Shown piece by piece: positions 44,665-55,869 of a stretch of DNA of 64,000 nucleotides. Below the pieces are notes generated by a model. The model was not told the DNA's origin and did no database searches. It saw only the letters and a program-made list of their open reading frames with translations. This stretch comes from Malachius bipustulatus (Eukaryota; Arthropoda; Insecta; Coleoptera; Melyridae), in NCBI GenBank assembly GCA_910589415.1, contig OU342630.1, forward strand, positions 15,905,867 to 15,969,866, read 5' to 3'. The position numbers were made by a program, and so were the translations under genes. Position 1 is the stretch's first letter. Every line of letters begins with the position of its first letter.

Positions 44665-45403
44665 CAGTGCTTCCCAAAAGTAACGGATAAATTCGATAAA
44701 ACGGAGAGGGCTGTTTTTTTGAAAAAATAAAAAAACAGGTCGATTTTGTTTTTGAGTTGTTCAACTTTTGACATAATATTTGGGTATACAGGGTGATGCA
44801 CGAAAAAGTGGTGACGTCATCGGCATTTTTTTAAATGGCAACCCTTATTTTTTATTAAATTTTTTGATACTTCATCCAATTGCCAATACGGTAATGTCAT
44901 CATTTTGTAACGTTTATAAAGGAAATTTCGGAGAAAATAACTTAATTTCCACAGATTTAATAGATTTAATTTAATTTAATTTAACAGATTCAACTTGATA
45001 GACCTAATTTAATAGACAGATCTTATAAAATTACCATGGAAACAGTAATTTTTATTTGATATTTTTTTATTTTGATCGTTAATGTTCCGATTTTCACATC
45101 AGTAAAAAGTGCACAATTTCGACACAAGCTGTTTCTCAGAAATTTCCTTATTTAAGGTTACAAATTGATTACATTACCATATTGGCAATTAAATGAAGTA
45201 TCAAAAAATGGAATAAAAAATAAGGGTTGCCATTTAAAAAAATGCCGATGACGTCACCACTTTTTCGCGCATCACCCTGTATACCCAAATATTATGTCAA
45301 AAGTTGAACAACTCAAAAACAAAATCGACTTGTTTTTTTATTTTTTCAAAAAAACAGCCCTCTCCGTTTTATCGAATTTATCCGTTACTTTTGGGAAGCA
45401 CTG
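44665..45403. mobile_element. Nested foldback element
   Basis: Outer ends CAGTGCTTCCCAAAAGTAAC and inverse, with TA at 44663-44664 and 45404-45405. The outer arms meet at TTTGGGTA-TA-TACCCAAA. There an inner palindrome (44789-45279, 491 bp) starts CAGGGTGATGCACGAAAAAG and ends CGCATCACCCTG, with its own TA flanks. The outer family uses CAGTGC rather than CAGGGTG. No coding capacity. Confidence 0.92.
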
Positions 45404-45405
45404 TA

Positions 45406-46420
45406 TATGTACTTGAATTTAAAGATTCCTTGATCACTAGTAAGGTTAATAATTATAATTATGTATTAGTTTTTGTCACATTAAAACCTCTTGAAAATGT
45501 CACAAACATACCTATCCTCTTCTTTTTTGTCATAGCCCGAGTAACAGTCTTACCTGCAACAAAAAATAAGATAATTAGGAAAAGTTCAACTAAAGGGAAG
45601 TACGGTCAGATGAGGTGTAAATAACTGGGTAAATAATTGTGGAAGATTGAAGGCTATGATCAGTGTATGATTCCCGTTGGTTCCAAAATTTCCGTTTCTA
45701 CCGTTGGTTTCCATTGCTACCGCAATTGTAGCATTTTTCATGTAGGTACTTTTAGAAAATGGTACTAAACTTTGAACAAAATGCATACAGGGTGAACTTT
45801 TTGACAAAACCGATAGAGACCTGAAAAATTAAGTACGGCCCTGCAGTTCTCGAATCGGCAAAAAATGCGAGGTAATAAGTGTCATTTCATTAGTAGTCCA
45901 TACAGACCAGAGCCGTCCCAAGATATTCGGAGTCCAATGGCGACTGAAAATAATGCGCCCTTTTTCATAAGCATGGCTAACGCCGGGAACAAGCCAGCGA
46001 CTATGGATGTAGATTACAAAGTTAGTGTAGTATGGATTTTTACTAGTAGGTAATGTTTGCCAGACTCCAAAGAAAATGCGCCGCAGGCGAAATTATTTTC
46101 AATGTTCAAAGTAACGCAATTTAACACTAATTGAAAATTTACTCGGATGTGAAAACTAATAACTAAATGACTAATAAAAAAAAAAATACTCCAGTAAAAA
46201 ATTGCGCTCCAAAAGGCCCTGATCTGTATATTGTGGAAAAATGTCCAGGATGCTGCACGCTCCCCCCGCCAACTCGACTATACTAATATCAATAACTAAT
46301 TCTATCATGATATTTTGATATTTTTTATTATTGTTATGAATTATGTTTGAATTTTTACTTCCGCCCGCCGCTCCTATGAACTTGCCGCCTTTGTGCGGGT
46401 ATGCTACAGTTGCTACGCCC
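45406..46420. other. Unassigned; foldback end fragment near 45787
   Basis: ACAGGGTGAACTTTTTGACA near 45787 looks like an isolated foldback end. No matching arm is seen. No gene recognised. Confidence 0.4.
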
Positions 46421-46520
46421 GGCCCTGATTCCGAGTTCAAACTAGGAATTCCGATTTTAAAGTCGGAATTCTAAGTTGGAACTCGGAATTCCGAGTTTCA
46501 AGTCGGAATTCCGAGTTTAA
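46421..46520. repeat. Minisatellite, five units of exactly 20 bp
   Basis: Units start at 46421, 46441, 46461, 46481 and 46501, with consensus near AGTCGGAATTCCGAGTTTAA. Each holds the palindrome GGAATTCC or a variant. Neighbouring units differ at a few positions; the last two are the most alike. Confidence 0.9.
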
Positions 46521-46554
46521 ACTACATATTTAAAAAATAAAACTGGTGTGGCGC

Positions 46555-47165
46555 TTCTATGCCTTCGTACAAAATCAATATCATTTTCTTTATAAACCTC
46601 TCTCTAGTCCTCTATTTCTCTCTTTGGCTCCGTCTTTTGCTGATGCTTCTCTCCTTTTCCACTTTTTTTGATTTTTTAATTCTCTCTCTCACTTCGTCCC
46701 TCTGCTTCTTTTCTTATTTACAAACAATTATCTATCTTCCTTAAATAGTTCCCTCAAAGCGCTTCTCCAAAATTATTTTCCTGGTCCTCCGACACAGTCT
46801 CTAATAAGTTATTTCTCTTCCCTTTACGATTAAAACCTCTCTCTCATCCTCGTAGCCTCTTTCTCCTTTTCTTACTGCTTCTCTTTCCTTTACAAAAAAT
46901 AAATCTTTTTATTCCGTTACGTATTTTCTTCCTGCGTTCAAATTTTCTCATCTATTTTTAACAACCCCTCTTCTTTAATAATTTATTCCTTTCTAATCCT
47001 TTTTCTCGCTGCTATCACTTGTTCTTCTCTTTAGCTCTTACAAATAATCTTTTCACATTTTTTTTACTTTCTTTCTCACAGATACTTCCCAAATTCCCAT
47101 CTAATTTTTTTCTCCTAATTTTCTCTTTGCTATCTTGAATATTCTTCTCCTTTATTTTTTTTATT
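46555..47165. repeat. Pyrimidine-rich strand, about 600 bp
   Basis: The plus strand is dominated by C and T throughout, with recurring words such as CCTCTCTCT, CTTCTCT and TCTTTCC at irregular spacing. It starts directly after the 20-bp minisatellite. It looks like a degenerate simple or tandem repeat. The frame at 46559-46744 is a consequence of the composition. Confidence 0.7.
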
Positions 47166-48433
47166 CCTGATTTTTTGACAATCCAAAAATAATTTCTTTT
47201 TGACGTTTCTAATTATTACTAATACTTTTTATTTGTTACAAGTCATAAATTTAATTGTTAGTTTTTAAATTCAATTTAAACTTTAAATCACTATTTAGGT
47301 ATCTTTATCTGAACACATTTTCCTTAACAATACATACAATAACACTACCTACCATATCCCATACATTTTGTTAGGTACTCAAAAACTAAGTAAGGCAGGC
47401 CTGGCGGCTATGGGCTCTTGGAATTACAGGGTGTCCGGAAATTATGCGAAAAAATTAAGAGGGTGATTCTACTTGATAAAATATTGCCAAAAGTATCTAT
47501 AAATTTTTTTCGAAAACTCAAAAATAAGAAAGTTATAAGCCTTCAAAGTTGATTTTTTTAAATCAATATTTTTTTATAAGTTTTTTTCTAGTGTACGGAT
47601 TTTCTTAAAATTTGACAAACTTGCCACTGGTGTTGCTTTGCATCTTTGGTCCCAATTACACTTGAATCCCTCGAAATCAAGAGGCCTTAACTGCCCTTGA
47701 TCTTCAAAAAATGCCTATAACTTTTTTCGTAATATTTTTATCTGAGTTTTGAAGATGCACAATTGAAGAACATGAAGAAATATTCGGAAAAGGTCCTCTT
47801 TGTCTATCACGATAAAATGGCCTCTTTCCTAGTAAAACTGTCTTAAAAATTTGCTTGCACTAAAATTGATCACGATAAATTATGATCATTCTGCAACAAT
47901 ACCAAAGCATGCTTTGGAAACAGCTGCAGGGTTGCCTAGGAAACAACATAAAATGGTGCCCGCGTTTGGTTATTTTTGCAAGTTTTTTTGAAATTCATTT
48001 GAAATTGAATCTTGTAAAAAATTAATAAAAAATTTCCGAATATTTCTTCATGTTCTTCAGTTGTGCATCTTCAAAACTCAGAAACAAATATTACGAAAAA
48101 AGTTACAGGCCTTTTTTGAAGGTCAAGGGCAGTTAAGGCCTCTTGATTTCGAGGGATTCAAGTCTAATTTGGACCAAGGATGTAAAGCAACATGAGTGAC
48201 AAGTGTGTCAAATTTTTTGAAAATCCGTACACTAGAAAAAAAATTATAAAAAAATATTAATTTAAAAAAATCAACTTTGAGGCTTATAACTTTCTTATTT
48301 GTGAGTTTTCGAAAAAAAAATTTTAGATACTTTTGGCAATATTTTATCGGGGGTAATTACACGAGAGCTTATTTTTTATCCGGATAAAGATGCAGTTTTA
48401 ACGAAAATTTGTTTTTTATTGGCAATTTAACGA

Positions 48434-48494
48434 GTCAAATTGTCTGATAAAACGACGAGTCCGAAGGACGAGTCGTTTTATCTGACAATTTGAC
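48434..48494. repeat. Strong hairpin at the end of the Crypton-like frame
   Basis: Two 23-bp arms (48434-48456, 48472-48494) pair with one mismatch, starting GTCAAATTGTC. The 15-base loop GAGTCCGAAGGACGA contains a smaller GTCC-GAA-GGAC hairpin. The stop codon of the frame above lies in the right arm. Confidence 0.9.
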
Positions 48495-48927
48495 GAATTT
48501 TGGTCAAAGCGGTAGAAGAAGTCTTTCTTTTTTGCGGTTGTGCTTGCAATATTCGTCGTTTGGTGTCCCGTGCGTCCCTGGCTTTTTTAAAACAAATGTC
48601 CGCGAATGGATCAAAATTTATCCCAAATTCTTCAAAGTATTTTGCTTGTAGCATTTTTGCTGTACTATTCCACATAGTTTTTATAACATACTCTTTATAA
48701 TCTTCACCAGTTCTCTTTTTCATATTGAATGCCCAGTCCGCTAAAATGTCAGCCAGTTGTTCTACAGTCATAGTTGATTCCAGGGAAAAGTTTCTTTCAT
48801 TACAAAATGTCATAAATTGTCTCCATATTGAAGATTTCGTATTTACTGTGTTCTTCGGAATTCTGTTTTCAACTTCCACCAATATTTGCTCACGCGAACA
48901 AGTCCCAAAACGCTTTGAATCACTCAT
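48478..48927 (-). CDS. N-terminal domain of a Crypton/DUF3504-like protein, no catalytic domain
   Basis: A 149-codon frame from ATG. Residues about 12-125 follow the pattern of the DNA-binding N-terminal half of Crypton-derived proteins: IPKNTVNTKSSIWRQFMTFC, then MTVEQLADILADWAF, KKRTGEDYKEYVIKTMW, and GINFDPFADICFKKARDARD. In relatives this precedes a tyrosine-recombinase domain. Here the frame stops after KRKTSSTALTKIRQIVR, with the stop codon inside a palindromic hairpin. It is therefore truncated, or a DNA-binding-only derivative. It may still be expressed, as the frame is unbroken and starts cleanly. Similarity is judged by eye and should be treated as moderate. Confidence 0.6.
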   Translation of the reverse strand: MSDSKRFGTCSREQILVEVENRIPKNTVNTKSSIWRQFMTFCNERNFSLESTMTVEQLADILADWAFNMKKRTGEDYKEYVIKTMWNSTAKMLQAKYFEEFGINFDPFADICFKKARDARDTKRRILQAQPQKRKTSSTALTKIRQIVR

Positions 48928-49199
48928 TTCTTTGTTTGCAACAAATCGTTCATATGATAATAATTATTAATAAATGACGTTTATTAATTTGTCAATTAAT
49001 ATCACCTTGGTAACTACTTACTTGATTTTGCGTCTAAAAAGCTAGCTTACATTTTATCCAGATGCAAAGTTAGGGCTAACTTTATCCGATGTCAAAGTGA
49101 CAAAAACACTATTCCTTATGTCATTTTTAATACATGAGTTAAATTATCAAGTAGAATCACCCCCTTAATTTTTTTGCGCATAATTTCCGGACACCTCTA

Positions 49200-49970
49200 T
49201 AAGCTTTCTCCTACATATTAATTTATATTTTTATATGACAATCATTTTTACGCTTGCAAAATCATTGGCTATCATGAGAAACAAAAATGAAGAGTTAATT
49301 TTCTGTAGGCATTGGAAAAAATAACATATCAAAAAATATCAATAGTATTCGAATTGAATAATTATTATTGTCTTCATTTGAAGACAAAAAGATTCTATGC
49401 CGCCATCTGGGAGCGCGGGTCTGAAATACTTCAGCGAGAGTAGAATGAATTCTACTTGTTGATCAGCTGTTCGAACAATCCACGCAAATAGTGAGAGAAC
49501 TCGAACAATGATGGCGCTGCGGCTTGCAGCTACACGATTTCATTCTTCGCCAATGTTTAACAATACAGAGACCTGTAATAACGTAGAACGAGCTAAACCC
49601 AGTCGGATGTGAACACCTCACAGTGTTGCCGCTATTACTTCCAAATATTTCCGAATAGTATTGTTGAGTAAAATAATCATTTATTTTTCAAATGGATATC
49701 ACAATAAAATTTTATTCCTTTAGAGATATTAAATTTAAAATTGCAGTCAAACTAATATCATAAAATACTTTATATAAAATGGTAAATACCCAGTTTTTAT
49801 TTCAATAAACAGAATTATATTAAATATTACCATGTTCTTAGGTAAGTATTAATTTGCTTGTAAAACTTTTCTCTTCTTAAATTTAACCGACCTCGTATCT
49901 TTTACCATTCTTTTACCGTTTCCGAGATCCAAATGGTAAACATTGAATTGGTAATTAATACCTAATCAAT
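49200..49970. other. No recognisable gene; CpG-containing stretch
   Basis: 49390-49640 is less AT-rich (GCCGCCATCTGGGAGCGCGG, GATGGCGCTGCGGC) and has short palindromes such as TTGTCTTCATTTGAAGACAA. It could be promoter-like host DNA. No exon recognised. Confidence 0.35.
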
Positions 49971-49975
49971 CATAC

Positions 49976-50370
49976 AGGTGTCCCAGCTCAGCTCATTCGA
50001 GTCGGTCTCTGTAGGACAAAGCATGGATTTTTTCAATTTTCTTTTTTGCTAATTCAAGTGCAGCATCGCAATGGCCGTAATTTCAAATTATTTTTGATTA
50101 TACAGAATGTTCTTTATGACAGTAGCATATCAAAGGTGTGTTTTCTTTTCAAATGGAATGTCTTGTTGCATTTTTAGAATATCTAAGAAGAAAAAAATTG
50201 GCTTGGACAATGGTGTTTAAATTGAGAAGTTTGTGAGTTATAAACAAATGAAAATCGCAATTTTCGAAGTTCAAGATAAAGGAAAACGGCTTACATGTCC
50301 CTATTTTAACCTTTTATTATGTACCTACTATCGCATGATGTTTAATTGTTTATACAGGGTGATAGAAAAA
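49976..50370 (+). repeat. Half-copy (left arm) of the 20872 foldback family
   Basis: Matches 20872-21280 in order: GTCCCAGCT, GAGTCGGTCTCTGTAGG, GGCCGTAATTT, AACGGCTTACATGTCCCTAT, TTTATACAGGGTGATA. The right arm is missing. Divergence is moderate. Confidence 0.8.
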
Positions 50371-50489
50371 ATGAAAGAATAGCCAACGGACCCTCATATT
50401 TGTACGAAATCCTACCAAAATGCATCTAACACGCAGACACACACATCTTTCATCAGCAACTCGCCTTTTAATAATCATTTTATGCCATT

Positions 50490-50650
50490 AGTCTAGTCGG
50501 TAGAGTAAAAAATGTACCCAAAGTTCATAAAAAATCTTCTTAAAAAAAAAGTTATCTAAGATCTTCCTTCAATAATTATTGTTAGTGAAGAGTTTTGAGA
50601 ACATAAATCCACAAAAACAGGCCCCCTTCATCTGCTGTGTAATTGAGCTT
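50490..50650 (-). repeat. Dispersed repeat, partner at 11041-11220
   Basis: Reverse-complement match to 11041-11220 through CAATAATTATTGTTAGTGAA, AGAACATAAATCCACAAAAA and TAGTCGGTAGAGTAAAAAAT. It follows shortly after the foldback half-copy. Confidence 0.65.
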
Positions 50651-50659
50651 ACATTTCGA

Positions 50660-51670
50660 TATTGAGTAGTTCTTCACAAAATCTTCACACAACATCCACA
50701 AAATCTTGAAAGTATACAATATTTGAAATAAATTTGCCCAGTTTGACTTAAATGTCGTTATTAAAATAATCCATGAAACAATACACAGATCTCCACGAAA
50801 CCGGCAATCGAGTGCAAATTTGTAAATATTGAAATTTCCTTTTTGATGTTTCTATATTATCATTGCAGTGTTTTAACTGAAGAGCTCGTTAAATACGAAT
50901 CGCTATTGTCAAAAATTATTTCCTCTATAATTTTTCTCAAAATCGAAACCTGGAGAAATTATTTTGCGCAAAACTAAATTTGCATGTTAAATCCCTATGA
51001 CCCACTTACAAGTTTAAACCCTGCATAATAGAAATAAATAAAAAAAAGGTAAAAAAACTCCAAGGTTTCTTTGAAACACGCATATCATAATGGAACAGAA
51101 ACAGTTTTTCATGAGTTATTGATTTGCCGACTCATATTAAATTGAACTAATGGTTGAACCAGGAAGTGGGTTTCCAATTTAACGTCCATGTTTATAAATA
51201 GGAAACCAACTAACATACGTAATGGTATTATTCTGAGAGATTAGATTCTTGTGGATGAATTAGATTCGGTTTATTTATTTATTTATTAGTGTATACAGGG
51301 CGATATTGACATAACCATCCATTATTATCATTCTAGTATCAGTATCAATCAATAGTTTAAATGATAAACGGCCCATTAAATTACCATTTGATGAGTAAAT
51401 ATCATGGCTTTATGACTTACGTAACCTATTTGTATCTAATTAAAACAAATCTAAATTAAGAAAGAAAAGAGCGAATTGGATCAAAAAGTGGATAATATAA
51501 TGTATCTTCAAAGCCATAATCCGTGTCTGAAACTTCCTAAAAATGACGTCTCTACTAATGCTGGAAATTAAAAGTAAAAAAATTGTTTCAACCAGCTCGG
51601 ATGAATTTAACGCCTAAATCAAGCTTCGAGGAATTAATAAGTGAGGCAACTGAAAAAAAAAAAAAAGTAT
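50660..51670. other. No recognisable gene
   Basis: AT-rich. An isolated foldback-like end, TATACAGGGCGATATTG, occurs near 51292. Nothing else identified. Confidence 0.4.
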
Positions 51671-51675
51671 GTATA

Positions 51676-52419
51676 CCGTGTGTCCCCGGATAGGTGAAAC
51701 GACTCTTATAAAAGGCAAACATTTTTTGATTTTAATTTTAATTTTTTGGGGTTCAGCCCTGCTTGGCTAAAGAATAATTTCTAACAAAATTTTAGTTTTG
51801 AAAAATCAAGCATGCCTTGGAAATTTTCAAGAAACCGGTTTTTCTGTTGAGTAAAGTGCCTTTTATGTGGCAAACACGACAAAATGTTATTTGAAAAATT
51901 TGTTCAGAATCAATATTTAGGTCTTTATACCAAATTTCAAAATCATAGGCCAACTTTGATCTTTTACATTTACTAATTTTTATTTCACAAATCAAAGAAT
52001 TTCATTTGTAACAAAGACTTATATTGACAAATTGCTATTGCTATGGGTACAATTTGGTTTTTCCATGGCAGTCATTGTTACAAAATGAAATTCTTTGATT
52101 TGTAAAAATAAAACATAAATATAAATGAAAAAAAAATTAAAGTTGATCTATGATTTTGAAATTTGGTATAGGAACCTAAATGTTGATTCTGAACAACTTT
52201 TTCAAATAAAATTTTGTCGTATTTGCCACATAAAAGGCACTTTACTCAACAGAAAACCGGTTTCTTGGAAATTTCCAAGGCATGCTTGATTTTTCAAAAC
52301 TAAAATTTTGTTAGAAATTATTCTTTAGCCAAGCAGGGCTGAACCCCAAAAAATTAAAATTAAAATCAAAAAATGTTTGCCTTTTATAAGAGTCGTTTCA
52401 CCTATCCGGGGACACACGG
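51676..52419. mobile_element. Foldback element CCGTGTGTCCCC family, copy 2
   Basis: Same length (744 bp) and ends as 33279-34022, with TA at 51674-51675 and 52420-52421. The two copies differ only at scattered positions and small indels, so both are fairly recent. The frame at 51792-51995 (minus) is a by-product. Confidence 0.93.
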
Positions 52420-52744
52420 TATATGAATTGATGAGACGGAAAAATATCATCTTCATTTTCTTACAGTAAGTACGACATGGTTGCTAAATTTCAATGCCTT
52501 AATTGGGAATCTCCATAACTGTAAGAGATACAGAAAAATTGACCGCGCATCCCCCGATCTCTTTTTTTAAGAAAATGTCAATTAAGAAAATTATAATTGG
52601 TTATCGTCTTTTGTTTTCGAGTTGTTGACAAAAACTAAATTTTCCGGTCTTCTCACTCTCTCTCATATAAATAATGGGATAGAAGGAATAATTTACATAT
52701 TCTCGAGACACTTTTTCTAAATCGAAATCAGTTGCGTGTTAGTT

Positions 52745-52890
52745 GTCTAAGAGCCGGCGACACTCGACCTTACGTCACCTAAGATTCTAATGAAAAAAAT
52801 CAGGAATAATAGTTTGCATGTGGGTCAGTAAGGACGTCCATGCCAACAAGGCAAATCCTATGCTCTTCACCTTAATTAATTATTGAAAAA
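52745..52890 (+). repeat. Dispersed repeat, partner at 55870-56180
   Basis: Shared order: AGCGACACTC or GGCGACACTC, GATTCTAATG, AATCAGGAATAATAGTTTG, TGTGGGT, AGGCAAATCCT, CACCTTAATTAAT. This copy lacks a 165-bp block that is present in the partner. Confidence 0.75.
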
Positions 52891-52972
52891 ATTTTGAGAT
52901 TTCTTGAAAGGCGAAAGACTAATCTGTCATATTATTAATAATGAGATGATTGTTATAATACACCTCGTTATA

Positions 52973-53487
52973 CACAGTGAGCAGTAACTCGCGCACTCGG
53001 AGCACGTTGTGATAAAGGGCACTTTTTAAGGGTATAGTAAATTATCTTCAAAAGTGTCGAAAGTGCCTGTGTCGAACATCTGAATAAATTCGGGTTAGAT
53101 ATTATCATTTTCATTTTTCATTATTTTTATTTCCACGGTAATGAAGGTATTTTAATATTTTATATTCGAAGGTGAGATTGAGAGGTTGTCAGACTTTAAA
53201 TTTTTTTCAGATTTAGATATGCTATTAATTTTCGACTTAAATTTCGCTGTAATAGAATTTTTGTGAAAAAAAATTTAATCATGTATAGTGTTTGATCCAG
53301 ATACAGCAGATTGAATTATTCACTCATTTTTAACATGCTTATTAAAATAATTAGCTCAAAACTTGGATGAGGGAAACTCTGTACGTCGAAAACTAACCAT
53401 AGGATTTTTTTTTTTGTGTAAATTATCTGTCATTTTATGGGCTCCATAACGCCCTGTATTCGGAGTGCGCGATTTACTGATCACCTG
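52973..53487. mobile_element. Foldback element, second copy at 61087
   Basis: Left end CACAGTGAGCAGTAACTCGC, right end GCGCGATTTACTGATCACCTG, with TA flanks at 52971-52972 and 53488-53489. On the right an inner end CGCCCTG-TA-TTCGGAG shows that this too was a nested palindrome; the left inner junction is lost. The long interior (53050-53456) matches 61119-61490 in reverse. Confidence 0.75.
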
Positions 53488-53489
53488 TA

Positions 53490-54210
53490 CATTCATGTAT
53501 TTATTATTCCATGCGTAGGTGGAGATTCTATTTTCTGGAATTGCTTTGATTACGGAGCCCGGATACCTAGACATTATGTTGACAGAAACGTCGTAGTTTT
53601 TCTTCGCAAAATCCCAGTAACCTTTTCGTCGTGGGCCGAAATATTCTTTGATATTTCTGGGATTACCTGCTCAATTCATCATCTCAATTCTTGTGAAACC
53701 ACATTTATCATTTATCAATACTCGTATCCAAAGAAAAGTGATATAATTAAGTACATAAATCCAAAATTCCGGACGTTGTTTACATATTGTATGATACTGA
53801 ATTGAAAACTGTCACTTGTTTCTGACGTTTTGGCTGCTATAAACTGTTTAAAAAGATCTAACATAATATACAGGCTGATTTGCATAAGAACCGAAACGGA
53901 CCAGGGGCGTGTAGGGGAACCCAAAGTAGGGTGATTTAACGCAACTTATCTTCACTGATCTGCACCCCTGAGAAATTATAAGCTTTGAAATAGGGGTTCC
54001 AAATTTCGAAAAAATTCAATATCTCAGCTATACCTACTTGAAGTTAGAAAAAACAAATTTGGTACAGTACATGTTGTGACTGTACCAAGAGCATTCATTG
54101 ACAGTAAGTAGAGTTTAATTGTAGGATTTTGAATGGTTGATAGGGGATGATGCATCCTTAAAATGTTACAAATTTTTTAACCGGTGGTCCGGTTTAAAAA
54201 AATATTACTA
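53490..54210. repeat. Mixed foldback fragments, no gene
   Basis: TACAGGCTGATTTGCATAAG (about 53870) looks like a foldback left end without a visible partner arm. A small hairpin, TTGGTACAGT...ACTGTACCAA, lies near 54059-54090. The open frame at 53437-53805 overlaps the previous element's end and is not gene-like. Confidence 0.4.
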
Positions 54211-54211
54211 T

Positions 54212-54860
54212 TAGTTTATCCTGTATCTCTTATCGTGTACCAGATATACTCACGAGCTCTAAAATAAGGGTATATCGTTTACTTTTTGAGCGCTAATCAG
54301 TTTTTTCTCTAATAGTCACGTAGGTATGGCATTGGTGGAGATTAGAGGATTACATGATATTTTTTAACTCCTAATTTCTATGACCCTCAGAAAATTGGCA
54401 TGTTGAAAGCGCATTTTAAACCGCCGATGTTAATAAGAAAGGTGCTCCTTGTCAAATTAAAATAAAAGTTGCTTTTTCTTGAATACGGTATTTTTGACGA
54501 CAATCATAATAGTGGCAACATGTTTTGTTGTGGACAAATAAACCATTTGTTTTTGATATTTTTTTATATACATTTTGTTTCATTGACCTATGAAACCTCG
54601 TATGAAACATTACTAAATAACGCCCAAGAAGTAGATAATATTAATGATAAGTGATAAGAAAAATTTTTATGTCAAACAGTTTCTGAGAAATACATAAAAA
54701 ATAGTCAAAAAACTGTAAAAAATAATATTTTTTTTGCAACTTGTAGGTATATCGAAAATGTTGCTTTTGCGGACTTGCATTGAATTGCGACTTTTTTCTC
54801 AGAATTCGCAAAGGATCACATTTTTCATTTTCCGACACATGAAATGAAACAGCCTCTATA
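54212..54860. repeat. Fragment of the 37303/7870 foldback family
   Basis: Matches blocks of 9190-9690 in order: TTTTTGAGCGCTAA, AAAATTGGCATG, GCATTTTAAACCG, AAGGTGCTC, GTAGATAATATT, CAGTTTCTGAGAAATA, and later CATTTTCCGACACATG. Inverted symmetry is weak and the ends are decayed. Confidence 0.7.
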
Positions 54861-54949
54861 CAGGTTGTTTCGTGAGAAAATGGCAATATTTTAGGAAGTC
54901 AAAGTAAGTAAATAATATTTTTGGAAGGAAGTCAAAATTAGCAAAATAT

Positions 54950-55185
54950 GTTCAAGTCCAATCTTCATTTGTTTCAGATATACAGGGTCTTTCATTATTC
55001 ACTCGATTATTCATTAGGGTAGATAAGCTGCCATATCTTGGGAACTTTCGGAACAAAAAAAAAATAAAAAATAAGACATACTTGAGTAACAACGAGAAAT
55101 TCAATGAAAATATTTTCAAGATGGCCGCACTTCCGGAACTAGCGGAAGTTACCACCTATGTTGTTATTTTAACGGAAACACCCTG
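54950..55185. repeat. Foldback end fragment
   Basis: GATATACAGGGTCTTTCATT at 54976 and AACGGAAACACCCTGTAC near 55172-55189 face each other like ends of an element of about 210 bp, but their arms do not match well beyond the termini. Confidence 0.4.
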
Positions 55186-55690
55186 TACATTATTAAATAC
55201 GTAACTATTTAAATTGTCTGAGAAAATCGTATGCAGGTGGTTTTCACCATTGGAATTTCGCTAGATAGGTAAATCAAGAAATCGGTAAACGGCTCACATG
55301 TCCCAATTTTTTTTATGGTGATGAAAAATCTGATAGTTTTTATATCTTGAGCCGTTTTCATTGTACACTGCATTGAACCTTGAACTTTGAAAACTGCTAT
55401 TTTAACTTATTTATTAGGTACTTCTATCTAACCTTCTCAATTTAAACTGCCACTGTAAAAATCAGTCGTATTTTTTCTTCTCAGACAATCTAAAAATGCA
55501 ATAACATATAATACCTATTAAAAAAAAAACATAGTTTGAATGTGCCAATCACATAGTATTGTCCAAAATAATTAAAAATTTTGGGCATTGTGCATGACCC
55601 TGTATTTGCATTATTTGTAAAAGAATATTGAAAAAATACATCGTTTGATCCACAGAGACCGACTCGAATAACCTGGGACATCCTGTATTT
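55186..55690 (-). repeat. Right-arm copy of the 20872 foldback family
   Basis: Contains TTCTTCTCAGACAATCTAAAA, CAATAACAT, CCAAAATAATT, GACCCTGTATTTGC, ATCGTTTGATCCACAGAGAC and GACTCGAATAACCTGGGACA, in the order of the right half of 20872-21749. Its core (55230-55400) is shortened and diverged. Confidence 0.75.
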
Positions 55691-55869
55691 TTTTTTCTAA
55701 AAAGAGCAATGAAATGAATAACTCGGACCAACATGATTATGTCATTCTAATTCGAAAAATTGTCTTCGTAATGATCTCAAAACCAATTATGAATAATTAT
55801 AACTACTTCAATTTAAAAAAACATACCTGATGTCATAAGTCGTATTTTGATTTTTTTAAATATTGATAT

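Larger units (their letters stand above)
48349..49143 (-). mobile_element. Crypton-like insertion in the foldback
   Basis: The 795-bp insert is bounded by TTATC on each side (48344-48348 and 49144-49148), against one copy in the mirrored arm. It lacks clear terminal inverted repeats. Similar segments on the same strand, GCATCT...GGATAAAA...TAAGCT, lie near both ends (about 48365-48395 and 49042-49068). It carries a 149-codon frame resembling the N-terminal domain of Crypton-type tyrosine recombinases and a strong hairpin. The Crypton assignment is an inference from the protein. Confidence 0.6.
47427..49199. mobile_element. Foldback element interrupted by an insertion
   Basis: Left end CAGGGTGTCCGGAAATTATG; right end ATTTCCGGACACCTC. 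Arms of about 360 bp on the left are mirrored at 48020-48348, then interrupted by 795 bp, and resume at 49149-49199. A non-mirrored centre lies around 47810-48020. Removing 48349-49143 and one flanking repeat restores the arm sequence AATATTTTATCAAGTAGAAT seen inverted on the left. Confidence 0.88.

Noticed and set aside
46559..46744. Hydrophobic 61-residue frame that could look like a membrane protein
   Set aside because: Leucine, serine and phenylalanine richness follows from the pyrimidine-rich strand.
48451..48475. GACGAGTCCGAAGGACGAGT as a hammerhead ribozyme core
   Set aside because: It resembles hammerhead stem II, but the conserved CUGAUGA and GAAA core elements are not in the needed positions.
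53437..53805. 122-residue frame
   Set aside because: Begins inside the right end of a foldback and runs past its boundary. No recognisable motif.
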